Shown in pieces: positions 33,601 to 46,500 of a DNA stretch of 64,000 nt (position 1 is the first letter of the stretch; each line of letters opens with the position of its first letter). The DNA comes from Homarus americanus (taxonomy: Eukaryota > Arthropoda > Malacostraca > Decapoda > Nephropidae). The position numbers and the translations under genes were made by a program. Under the pieces are notes generated by a model. That model did no database searches and was not told the origin of the DNA. It saw only the letters and a program-made list of their open reading frames with translations. The DNA lies in NCBI RefSeq assembly GCF_018991925.1, contig NW_024756914.1, positions 9,584,426 through 9,648,425 on the forward strand. Direction: 5' to 3'.

Positions 33601-36600
33601 CAAATTTTAGATCTAATGTAAGAATTTTGTTTACACAGAGCAAATATGTTATCTTTTGTGCAAAATATATGACGTGTATATTCATAATATTCCTGGTCTT
33701 GCAAGGAATCCAGCAATGTCAATTATATTATCCTAACTTTTGTCTGAGGTATTATTTATTACTATACCTTAAAATCTAGTGTTTTCACCCAAACATTTCT
33801 CAGAGAGGTAGGAGCCAGTGAGTTGGGAAGAGAGTTGAGTTCATTATTGGAATGGACATTAACCTGGCGACTGTGTTTCTCTTAAATATTAATTGTGTGT
33901 GCATACCATCATAAAATTAAGATGTTATTTTTACTACAACATAGGTATTGTGTCGGAAAAAGTGGAGTTTGGGGGTCGACCCGGTCTCTATTTCAATTAA
34001 TCCCATATGTTCTGTTGTTCACTTTACGCGGGCCTCCGTGGGTTCCATTGACCGCGTAAAGCGAGGTATTACTGTGTGCGCGCACACGCACGCACACACA
34101 CAGACACTTGTCAACCGTCAGTAAGACAAGACGTGCCCCGAAGGCGCTCCCGGTTTTAGCAGCCAGGCCGAGTCTGTTTGGCCCTACCACTCCCCCTGCT
34201 ATATCCCAACGCCCTACCAGCCTTACTACATCGGGATCTATTCAGTAAAACATTCTAGTGATTAGTGAACGATTGATTACCGAGCAGTGTTCCTATAGTG
34301 CTTTAAGGAAAAGCACAAAAGCACAGCAGTGTGACTGGACCCGACCTAACCTGACCGGGACTTTCTCAGCAAAACATTCAAGTCATCAGTGCAATAAGTG
34401 ATTATCATACAGTGCTCCGATAGTGCACCCCAAGGAAAAGTCAGACAGTGGGCACTTTATCGGTCACCTTTAAAGTGCCAGTGACAAGGACCACCGCGGT
34501 GTTTACATATACAGTGGGGTATGCTATAACGAACGGATCCTACAACGAATATTCCTATAACGAACGGTTTTACCTATAAAATTGAGAATGCTATAACGAA
34601 CGAAACTCCTACAACGAACATTATTTAAAAAAAAATTTTTTTTTTTTTTTTTACTAATTTATTGTTTTTTTATTACAAATATTAATGATATTTTTTATTT
34701 CAGGGGTTTAGATGCATATTTATGCACTTTTTTACAATTTTTACAATTTTATATTACATTTTTCAGTGTTAAGTGGTTGTATTTGGAGGCCTGGAACGGA
34801 TTAATCCTATAACGAACGAATGCTATAACGAACAAGGTTCTAGAACCAATTAGATTCGTTATAGCATACCCCACTGTATCGTGAAAACTGTGTCGGCGAC
34901 CCCAAGCACCAGGAACAAAGACCCACAGTCTTTACGACTGACAAATATTAACAGATGTCTACCAGTGTCAGTGGCCCTCAAAGTGCCGTCAGTGACAAAC
35001 ACTTCCGTCCGCCCACAACAGATATCAACAGATGGCCACCAATCACTTACTCCCGACGCACTCTGTACCATCTAAAGAGTGGGAACGGTAATCCTGATGG
35101 CAGTGTTATCGCGCGACTCAAGTCACTGAACATATTCCACGCGCGTAGCCGTAGACAAGGCCGTCATACACATAAGCCCATTAGAACCGTAACCTCCACT
35201 AGGAAACCGGAGAAACCCACCCCGACAGACCGTACCACTACACTGAAGTTCCACGGATATGGTATGATCTCCCGTCTCTATTGCTATCCAGTGTCACTTC
35301 CCTAGCTAATAAGTTCGACGAGCTGGCAACTAGTCAGGTCAGCCGCCGCGAGCGTCGTTGCCATATGTGAGGCTTGGCAAATTGTGCCTGAAACGTGTCA
35401 TATTGAGGGATATCAACTCTTTCATCACCTTCGTTCACATAGACGCGGAGGGGGCGTTGCCCTCTTCTGTCAAGATGACCTACGCCCGTCACGCCTGGAT
35501 GTTCAAGTCCCAGCAGACGTGGAAGCATTATGGGTACGTGTTGTGCCACCAGCCCACCCGCGCCACACTGCTTCCATCATAATCTGTGTGGCATACCATC
35601 CGCCTCGCTCACCCACCAGAGACACTCTTATCAATCATCTCATTACCACCTCAGAGTTAGGTACCCATGTGCCAAGTTAGTATTATGTGGGGACTTTAAT
35701 GAAATTGACACCACTGATATCCAGGACCAGCTATCACTATCACAAGTTGTGACCTTCCCCACACACGGTCAAAATACCCTCGACCTTATCTTAACTGACT
35801 TAGCGGACCAGTACCAACCACCTCAACCAATGCCTCCTATCGGGTGTAGCACGCACTTATCAGTGCTCTGGTCCCCAGCTGCCACTCCCACTCAAGTACA
35901 GAGACCCTACATCAAGACCTACAGGCCGATTACTGACTCTGCAGTGAGCCTCTTCGGGCAGTGGATAGTTCACCATCCCTGGACTGAAGTACTTAGCATG
36001 GATGACGTGGAAACCAAATGGATAAATTATACCAACACCACCACGGAAGCTCACCACCACTTCTTCCCCGAGAAGTCCGTCAGATCTCACCCAGCTGACT
36101 TGCCCTGGATCACACCTCGGATCAAAAGACTTATGCAACAGAGAGACAGAGCCTTTCACCTCAATGACCACATCCGCTACAGGTCCCTTCGCAACCGAGT
36201 CATCCGCGAAATACGCACTGCAAAGAAGTCCCACTACCCAACCAAATTACAACACCTGAAGCAGACCAACATCAGTCAATGGTATGGTAAGCTTAAAGAA
36301 CTCTGTGGACTAAACAATAAGACACACCCCCTCCCCTTCCTTAGCCATCTCACTAATGTTGACGCAGCTGAGCAAACAAATAACCATTTCGCTACTATAT
36401 GCCAGACGCTCCCCCGGCTTGACACAACCACTCTCCCTGCTTACCTACCAGCCCCCCTTCCCACTGACTTAGTAGAAGAATTTGAAGTAGCAAAACGCCT
36501 GGACAAACTAAAATTAAAACGCTCTACCACCCCCATTGACTTACCAATGAAACTCTTCAAGGAGTTCTCCCCGGAGCTTGCTAAACCCCTATGCTCCATC

Positions 36601-39600
36601 ATCAATGCTTCTCTCAGTCAAGCCAGATGCCCAGCTGACTGGAAGACCTCTTATGTATCACCAGTGCCCAAGTCAACCAGCCCACAATCCTTAAATCAGC
36701 TACGACCTATTGCAATCACCCCAATACCCAGCCTAATCTGTGAAGGTTTTGTGTTCGACTGGGCTTATGCTGATATTGCAGGAGTCGTAGACCCTCAGCA
36801 ATTTGGCAACATGAAAACTTCCTCCACCACTCACTGTCTTGTCAGCTTTCTCGATTACATATACCGCCATCTCGAGAAACGAAAAACGTCTGTAGCTGTC
36901 GCCTTCATTGATTTCGCTAAAGCATTCGACCTAGTCGACCACAATATAATCATCAACAAAGCTATTGACCTCAGGCTTCGGAGAAGTCTTATACCATGGC
37001 TTACAGACTTCCTCAGTGACTGACGCCAAGCTGTACGCTTCCGAGGGGCTGTCTCCACCTTTCAGTCACTCACCTGTGGCGTCCCCCAAGGCACCAAGAT
37101 GGGACCACTCTGCTTCCTTATGCTCATCAATGATGCCCTAAGAGAAACCCCTGCTCGCTGGAAATATGTCGACGACTCCACCATTGGGATCAGCGTCAAC
37201 AATTCTGCTCCCAACTATACCGCCCTTCAGGATTTATTGAACAGTCTCCAAAACTGGGTCACCAACAACCATGTCACCATCAACCATACCAAGACCATGG
37301 TTATGCACATCAACCTCTCCTCCGACATTGTCCCACCATCTTCCATTACTCTAGGTCCAAACACACTCCAGGTTGTAGACTCCACGAAGCTCCTCGGCGT
37401 CACCATAGACAACAAACTAAATTGGAAACCACACGTCAGTGAAGTTGTCAAATCCTCCAGTTTCTGTCTCCACCTCCTCCGCCGACTCAAGTCCCTCGGA
37501 GTTCCTGCACCCGAGCTCCCCAGTGTTTACACAACATTCATACTTCCCAAGCTCACTTATGCCTCCCCCACCTGGTCTTCCCCCCTAAATGCCACACAAC
37601 GTAAACACCTAGAAAAAGTGCAAAAGAGGGCATGCAAGATTATTCTCTCCCCTTCCTACTCCACATATCAAGAAGCGCTCAACACACTGACCCTCTCGAC
37701 TCTCACTGACCATCACCACGACCTCATCTGCAAATTTGGTAAGGAGCTTCTACACCATCCTCGACACCGGCTCCTACTACCACCTGAGATCCCTAGCCCA
37801 AGAATTGCTGTTCGACACCACAACCGCATCCAGCCCATACATGCACGAACTGATCGCTATGTCACTATGTTCAAATGCACTGTAGTTTGAGCCTTTCCCC
37901 ATCTAGTTATTATATATCTTATTTGTATCACTTATGTTACTTGTATATTATTTGTAATTCGAAACCCATTCCCCAAATATGTAACTGTATATTTTCAGCC
38001 TTCTGGCTGCCAAGCTCTTTCAATAAACCGTTAATTATCTCACTCACACACACACACACACACACACCTACCTAACAAGGGATTTAAGACAGCAGACATA
38101 AGGAGCGAGGGTCTTATTGTGTGACAAGTTTGTGTGTGTGTGAGACTGAGTTAAATATCAGCTGTTGAGGAGCGCTTGGCAACACTCCTTTCCACTCCAT
38201 CTCTCATCACCCACACCTTTCTCACTCCATTTACACTCATACTTATCACAATCTCTCTAAAAATACTTTAGGTTTTGTGTTTATTCAAGACATCTTCAGG
38301 TCATGAGGCCCACTAATCCCCCACAGCTCCATGGGAGTGGAAAGTACCAGTCTGCTGTAACACAGCTTCAGTCATGCCCACATCATATAGATTTTAAATT
38401 TTCAAATATATTTATTTTACCAAACTTTTAGATAAACTATTCTGGATTGTTATAGTAAAGAAATGGAGTTTCTAACTTAATTAGAACTGCATTTACGGAC
38501 TCCGGTAGTTTAGACGCAAGGAATACTTCCCCAGCACCCAGAAACATTCTGGGGAAGTGGGCTAGTGTCTGTGTGTGCAAGAGGTCTAGTTTAGACACTC
38601 GGATACTTTTCCCAGTAACCGGAAAATATTCCGGGAATAAGGAATTTTTCCAGGTTTGAGAAAGTCGTCCGGTTTGTCGGAAATCTCTGATCCCCGGAAG
38701 TGCTCTGCATCAATTGTTCCGGCTAATGGGGATATCACTATATTATGCACACAGTACAGTAAATATATAGTTCAACCCCCCCTTTTACAGGGAATAGCCC
38801 ATCCAGGCACAGGTTATTGATCCACAACAGGGCCTGGGGGACAAAAAAATAAGAGTAAAATGAAATTAAAAATAGAAGAGGAACAGACTATATTAATCAA
38901 CAACACGAAGATGTATGAGTATGGAAACACAGAAGAAGGCAGAGCATTCCACAGTTTGGCTGTGTGAGGAAAGAAGGAGGTACTATAACGGGTTATTCTA
39001 GCGTGACCAACGTCCACAGAGAAACTGTGGGCACCGAGGGCAAGACGTGTGTTACGAGCCCACGGCCTTGCTGGCGGTACACAGGATGCCAAATCCACCG
39101 AACATTGCCCGTTAAATTACCTGTAAAAGAGAGAGAGTGAAGCAAAATTGCGGTGAAGAAAAATGGAAGAGATTGTCAACTAGAGGAGGAGAGTTAACAA
39201 GACGAAATGCCTTTGATTCACTCTATCTAACAGTTGGACAGAAGAACCATCACAGATATGAGAGCAGTACTCCAAGTTAGGACAAATGAATCCCTTATAA
39301 ACTTGAAGCAACTGCTCAGGAGTAAAGAAGCTACAGCATCTGCACAGCATTCCCAGCTTTCAGGAGGCAGCTTTAGCAATGTTGTGGATGTGTGGCTTCC
39401 ATGGCATTTTAGAGGAAATGGTGAGGCCTATTATAGAATTTGGCAGAATGATGTGATTGGTGGGAGATGATCTATTTTGCATAAAAATTTGATAATAAAG
39501 ACTCGACCTATACTCTAATATACTGTACTCACAGTACATGCTTGAAATGGTGGGAGAGTTTAGAAAACTTCACAGAATGCAAAACAAATCTGCCAAAGAA

Positions 39601-42600
39601 TTTCATTTAATTATCATCATCATTTAGTAAAATCTATGAATGTTCCAAGGACCATTACAGTATACTGTTGTAGTCTTGAGGAAAAGGTTCAGGGTAAACA
39701 GATAATTTGGCCACTCTGAAGCACACACGGTCTATACAGAAGCGAGCACAATACAGTACAGCATTACTCACCCTATTCCGATCTTGCTTCATCATCTCCT
39801 CCACGTTGAGCCGTTCTAGCTCAAACATGACAGGAGCAAACAGGATAACCGAGGTACTCACTGCTATCCATACAACTTGTCTTGTCAGTTCATAGGTACC
39901 TGAATTAAAAATCACAGGGTTCTGTAAATAATATTTCTTACCAATTTATATACAGTTGCCCAAGCATGTGGCAACGTTGGAATCATAGTTGACTTTCATT
40001 ACAGATATTACATCTATCATATCACTTAGCACAAATCTAAGGTACAAATAATACCCCCAAAAAATATATTGTTGGCCACATGTTCAGTAAGACCACACAA
40101 GGATGGAACACTACTGTATACCTGTAGGCAACTGTATGTTAGTTTTCCTCCATTGACTGTCTAATATGCTCCTAGAATTCCAACCATTACTGTTTCTCCT
40201 GTCTTATAGCCGTCCATTCGGATCGCCCATTACAAATTTCTTCTGTTAGTTCACTTCCTCTCTCAAACTATCCACTTGGCAATTACACTGGGTATTTAAT
40301 TTACTATACAGTCAGCATTGTCTTGATGTACAATGAAAGAAAGAGTCATGTTACTCCCACCTACCCACCTAGTGTTGTTCCAAAACCCATCATGAAGAAC
40401 TCTGGTAAAATTCCCCATCATTTACAGTGAAGCTTCAAGGTTTGAGTCTAAACAACCAAAATTATTACCTTTATTTACCAACAGATGGTGCACATGCCAG
40501 TACTAGAAGTACACTTTGTACTATTCCTCAATGATGGGAGAGTCAATCACCTAATCAGTGCAATCTGTAATATATTTGTCTATCATCTTTTACCATAGAT
40601 TACTAGTGTAACAACACTAGAGGTTATCTATAGTCACTGATGGATCAGGGAGGGCGATGCCTATCAGTTCACAGTGCAGTGCTTATTACAAATACAGTAC
40701 AGTACTTGTAAATTTGTCTTTGTGCTACAGCTTGAGGTCAACATAGTTGTAGCTTGTCATTGCATCTATTGGTGCCTCCCGACTACAAAGGGTTCGTCTG
40801 CTATCACTTCCTTATATAACACAACACTAAAGATGGAGAAAAGAGCCTTGTGCTCCTGGTATAATAAAGGAGAATGGACACCATGTGAAGAGAATAAACG
40901 TAATAATAAAGTAATTGACAATGGTTCCATAGTCTTTAGCATCAGCAGACACACAAACCAACATGCTGGTCAGATGTGTGACTGGGGAAACCACAGTAAA
41001 GTACTGTACTGTATTCATCAAGTGTGTTACAGATAGATACACCAAGTGTGACAGACACATTTCGTCAGTACTGTGCTACCTCAACCATGAACTAGACTCC
41101 CACATGTCTTCAACAATTGCATTATATCTTCCTCAATGGTCTGGGCTGTAACCTATTTCGGTTAACTTACAGAATTAGTCCTCACCCATAATCTCGGGTA
41201 ACAAATTATTTCCCCAAATTTTTTTCAGAAGGGCCATGCCACTGTCTCTTGAACAGGCAGACTGAGCCAGTGAGTATTTTTACAAAGATATTGCAGAGGT
41301 TACTTTTCAAATGACCTGTACAGTACACCATAAAACACAGAATATTAGACAATCTACTACAGTACTGTACCATACTCCAAGAATACTTACTTTTCATGAA
41401 GCTTACAGAGGAGGACACAGCATTAACACTGGTTGTACGAAGACGGTCTGGAAACATCTCTGTTAAACCCCACAGTCTCTCCCCCAGGCTTTCATCTACA
41501 TCCTGTAATATTATAGAGTAAAGAAATGAATACAAAGTCCTTGTAATCACCTAGAGATTATACTATAAAAGAAAAATCAAGCAGACCTTTACAGTACAGT
41601 ACAGAACCTAGCTAATACAGTTATCTATACAGACACAGTACAGTACAGTATAGGGGGTACAGTACCAAGCTAATACAGTTATCTATACAGACACAGTACA
41701 GTACAGTATAGGTACTGTACTGTGTCTGTATAGATAACTGTATTAGCTAGGTACTGTACCCCCTATACTGTACTGTACTGTGTCTGTATAAATAACTGTA
41801 TTAGCTTGGTACTGTGTACTGTACTGTGTCTGTATAGATAAATGTATTAGCTAGGTACTGTACCCTATACTGTACTGTGTCTGTATAGATAACTGTATTA
41901 GCTTGGTACTGTACCCTAAACTGTACTGTACTGTGTATAAATAAGAATGAGCCAAGGTGGATGACCAGAAAACTTAAACATGACATAGGAATAAAGAAAG
42001 GAATATATAAGAAATTAAAGGGAGGGGAGGAGCAGCTCAGAAATAGGTATAATGAACTATCTAGGAATGTTAAGAAAAATGTAAGGAAAGCAAAGAGAGA
42101 CTATGAAATCAAAATAGCAAGAGAATCCAAGGTGAATCCCAAGGGATTTTTCCAGGTATATAGAACAAAAGTCAAGGACAAAGTTGGGCCTTTAAAGTCA
42201 GGGAGGGGAGAAGTGATAAATGGCAGTGAAGAAATAAGCAAAGCAGTGAACAGCTACTTCTTATCAGTTTTCACAGAAGAAATTTACGAGGAAATTCCAG
42301 AGGTGGAACTGATATTCAGGGGAAAGGAAGAAGAGAAATTAAAGAATATCACTCTCAGAAAAGAGGATGTTCTTAAGAGGATAAATACACTAAAGAAGAC
42401 AAAATCCCCTGGGCCGGATGAAATTTTCCCTCGAGTCTTGAAAGAGTGTAGGGAACAGGTTAGCGGACCCCTCGTAAATTTATTTACAAAATCATTAGAC
42501 ACGGGAGTTGTGCCAGACTTGTGGAAACAGGCAAATGTAGTACAGGTTGTGCCTCTGTAGTCCGGCATTCTGTGGTCCGGAACGATTTTAGTTTGTCCAA

Positions 42601-42799
42601 TAGGTAGATAGGCAGTTTTTTTTTTTTTTTTTTTACTTATCTGAATTATTATTATTATTATTACAGGAGTATTAAATTTTTGCCCCTCAGGCCCCAATGT
42701 GGGTCAGTGACCTATGCCCGGGTGGGCTAATCCTCATAAAAAAACAACAACAACAAAGCCGAGGGAAATTAAGGTTTGTTTCCATCCGGCAGTTCGGCT

Positions 42800-42844
<45 letters not shown>

Positions 42845-43468
42845 TTGTCTATACAGAGTACAACATTTAACCCTTCAATATATATGAGCAGTAAATAAGT
42901 GTTGCTTTCATATTCTTATGTAGAGTAATGACGATATGTTTTCACAAGTGCGCACTTACATACGAGCAGTCTCACTTTTTTTTTTACCATTAATGGTTAG
43001 CTACTTAAATTGTTCCATTTATTAACATTAAATAACATTACAGGCACTTCAAACAACCATATTAAATTTTTTACATTAATTTTACTCCAGCTACAATCAG
43101 TCTTATTTTCTTCAGTTTTATATGTAGAACCAATGAGTCACTGGTTTTGTAAGCTTTAACATAAACAATGACGGCAGCCGTCTCGTCTCATCGTGTGTTT
43201 TAATATGCCACGTATTATTAATAAAGTGTATTGTTAATTTTGCACACACACACATTAATTCAATAAAAACAAATTCAGAAACATTGATTAAAATATACAG
43301 TGACCCCTCCGTTAACGAACTCAATCCGTTCCAGAAGGTCGTTCGTTAACCGAAACCATTGTTTCAATGGGTTTTTGGGTAATTGGTTCCAGCTCACCGA
43401 AAATTTCCTAAATTCAACAAAAATGGTAGAAAAGTTCACTTACTTTGAGGTGTGTATGTAGAAGGCTC

Positions 43469-43522
<54 letters not shown>

Positions 43523-46500
43523 ATTTAGAATGGGGGTGGAGAAGGAAGAAGAGAAGGCATTGGGGTGGAAGAGAAGTCACCCCATGGCGCCATTTCACCC
43601 ATAAAATTTTAGCTCTCTTGGTGTAATTCAAGATTATTTTCTTTAAATCAACACTGCACTGCATTATATATTGTCAATATGTAAAATATATTTCAAAATG
43701 ACCAATAATTTGCTTGAACACAGAAAAAAAGTGTTTAGTTGAAGAGAGTCTCAAGCAAGATGTTACCTCCAGTGAAAACAGAGAGAGACTAATGCCTGTT
43801 TGCTGTATTAAGAGGCTGGATGCCGCGCATTAAACTAGTCACTCTACCTTCAATTATGTTCAATAATTGTTAAAATGACTAAAAAATTGAATATTAAACT
43901 TTTAAAATTATTGAATAGTATAAACTTCTTGATATTTACTAAAATAGTAAGGAATTTAAGCCCTAGAACCGATTAATGTATTGGCGGACTGATACTAAAG
44001 CTGGTTGCCCGGTCAGTGCAAGCGAAAACATGTTGAGGTCGGTTCGTAAGAACTTCGTTAACCAAATTTTTTTTCGTTAACCGAATTGAAGATCCTTATG
44101 GAAGGCAGTTCGTTAACCGAGGTGTTCGTTAAACGAGGGGTCACTGTATATGAACAGTAAATAAGTGTTGCTTTCATATTCTTATGTAAAGTAATAACGT
44201 TATGTTTTCACGTGTGCGCACTTACATACGCGATCTCTCTTTTTTCTTTACCATTATCGTTAGCTACTTCTATTGTTCCATTTATTAACATTAAATAACA
44301 TTACTTAAAACAACCATATTAATTTTACTACAGCTACAACCAAGGTCTTATTTTCTTCACTTTTATATGTAGAACCAGTCAGTCACTGGTTTTGTAATCA
44401 ACGAAAACAATGCTGTGTCATTTCCTCGTGTGTTTTAATATTCTACGTATTATTAATGAATTGTATTGCTCATTTTGCACACAAACATTAATTCAATAAA
44501 AAAAGACATTCAGTAATAAACAATAATGAATCTTTTGTACATAAGAGAAATGACGCTGTTTACACGATTATGCACGTTGTCTGCACGTTGGCGGGCCGTT
44601 CAAACCCGTCGAAATTCAAGTTTCCGCCGTCAAAATTTTTATTTATTTTTTTTTGTGTTCCAATAAAATACGTTGAATTAAAAACTCGCAAAATTTGAGA
44701 AGCTACTATACTACATTTAACCCTTCAATATGTCTTCAAAGAGACCATGATGCAGAGAAAGTGGTGCTAGTGCTTCCAAGCATAAGCACAAGTCACTATC
44801 TATCCAGGAAAAGGGTGAATTTCCATGGTCCGGAACCGGTCAGGTCCTGAGGTTGCCGGACTAGAGAGGTACAACCTGTACCCATATTCAAAACGGGAGA
44901 CGGAGCATCAGCGTCAAATTACCGGCCGATCAGTTTGACGTCAGTAGTGGGGAAATTTCTTGAATCAATTACAGCAGATAGCATCCGCTCGCATTTAGAG
45001 AAAAGCAAATTAATCTACGACTCTCAACATGGGTTTACAAAGGGAAAATCTTGTCTAACAAATCTGCTGACGCTTTTTAGGAAAGTCTACGAGGTTGTAG
45101 ATAATGAAGAAAATTACGATGTTATTTACAGTACTTAGATTTTAGCAAAGCATTTGACAGAGTACCGCATCAGAGGCTTCTGAGAAAAATTAAGGCTCAT
45201 GGTATCGAGGGGAAAGTTTTAAACTGGATAAAATCGTGGCTCACCGATAGAACGCAGAGGGTCAGCGTAGATGGTGTTAAATCTGAGTGGGGCCGTGTAA
45301 CCAGTGGGGTTCCCCAGGGGTCAGTACTAGGCCCACTCTTGTTCATAATCCACATAAACGATTTAGATACTGGGATCAGCAGTGACATAAGCAAGTTTGC
45401 AGATGACACCAAAATAGGGCAGCAGATTATTTCAGGGCAGGATGCAAATGCATTACAGGAGGATCTAAATAAACTGCAGGGGTGGTCTGAAAAATGGCAA
45501 ATGAAATTCAACACCAGCAAGTGCAGCGTACTTAATATTGGAAGAACAAATACTGTCAATGTATACAGCCTTAACAACATCAACCTAGAGAAGTCGACTT
45601 GTGAAAGAGACTTAGGAGTACTTGTAAGCCCGGACCTACAGCCTAGAAAACAGTGCGTTAATGTTCGAAATAAGGCAAACAGAGTATTGGGTTTTATATC
45701 TAGAAGTGTAAGTAATAAGAGTGCAGAGGTCTTATTGCAACTATATCTTGCGCTAATTAGGCCGCACCTCGATTATGCGGTTCAGTTCTGGTGCCCTTAT
45801 TATAGAATGGATATCAATTCACTAGAGTCGGTGCAGCGAAGAATGACGGAAATGATTCCGGGACTTAGAAACATTCCATATCAGGATAGGTTAAAGAAAC
45901 TAAACTTGCATTCCCTAGAAAGACGAAGAGTGCGGGGAGATATGATAAAAGTATTTAAGTGGGTGAAAGGAATCAATAAAGGGGATATAGATAAAGTTCT
46001 TATAATATCCGAGCAGGATAGGACTCGTAGCAACGGATTTAAGTTGGATAAGTTTAGGTTTAGGAGGGTGATAGGAAGGAAACGGTACACAAATAGGGTG
46101 GTGGACAAGTGGAACAAGCTTAGCAACTTTGTAGTAAGTGCTGGAACGCTGGAAAGTTTCAAAAGGAGGCTGGATAGATTCATGGATGATAGAGTGGTAG
46201 TAACTCTCGACAGGAGCTGCAATGCACAGGCCAACCGGCCTATTGCAGACTCCTTATTTTCTTATGTTCTTATGTACAGTACCTAGCTAATACAGTTATC
46301 TATACAGACACAGTACAGTATAGGGTACAGTACCTAGCTAATACAATTATCTATACAGACACAGTACAGTACAGTATAGGGTACAGTACCTAGCTAATAC
46401 AGTTATCTATACAGACACAGTACAGTATCCCACTTTTTACAAAGGTATCTTTCTATAACATTGCAAAAATTTAATTAACAAATTATGGATAAAATTGTAG

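Larger units (their letters stand above)
34220..38066 (+). mobile_element. Nearly full-length LINE with (CA)n tail
   Basis: The 5' part (34220-34510 and 34877-34950) is non-coding and carries two imperfect copies of a monomer (CAG(T/C)AAAACATTC...AAGGAAAAG). A MITE at 34512-34876 interrupts it. An endonuclease-RT coding region follows to 37890. The 3'UTR ends in CAATAAACCGTTAATTATCTCACTCAC(AC)n at about 38066. In TOMM22 intron 3, opposite strand to the gene. This is the least damaged LINE in the window. Confidence 0.8.
42543..44878. mobile_element. Tigger/pogo-like non-autonomous DNA transposon
   Basis: Inverted ends CAGGTTGTGCCTCTGTAGTCCGG / CCGGACTAGAGAGGTACAACCTG, with TA at 42541-42542 and 44879-44880. 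Removing it and one TA rejoins the LINE sequence GCAAATGTAGTACCCAT. Near the right end an ATG at 44729 opens MSSKRP, a stop, then CRESGASASKHKHKSLSIQEK, the typical start of a CENP-B/pogo (Tigger) transposase. Only this start survives. About 400 bp (42870-43290 and 44150-44530) are directly duplicated within it, with a MITE between. Confidence 0.8.
41944..46277 (+). mobile_element. CR1-type LINE carrying a nested DNA transposon
   Basis: The left coding part 41961-42540 (WMTRKLKHDIGIKKG, TKSPGPDEIFPRVLKE, TGVVPDLWKQANVV) and the right part 44880-46200 form one RT region split by the TA-flanked element 42543-44878. The right part has FTKGKSCLTNLL, LDFSKAFDRVPH, GVPQGSVLGPLLF, KFADDTKIG (FADD intact) and the C-terminal QRRMTEMIPG...DKFRFRR block. 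A frame break at about 45130 separates 44935-45138 from 45339-46286. 3' tail GCCTATTGCAGACTCC plus TTATGTTCTTATGT. The endonuclease is absent, so it is 5'-truncated. In TOMM22 intron 1. Confidence 0.88.

Noticed and set aside
43440..43664. Frame with a 16-residue His run
   Set aside because: Produced by the (GAT)n microsatellite in a MITE.
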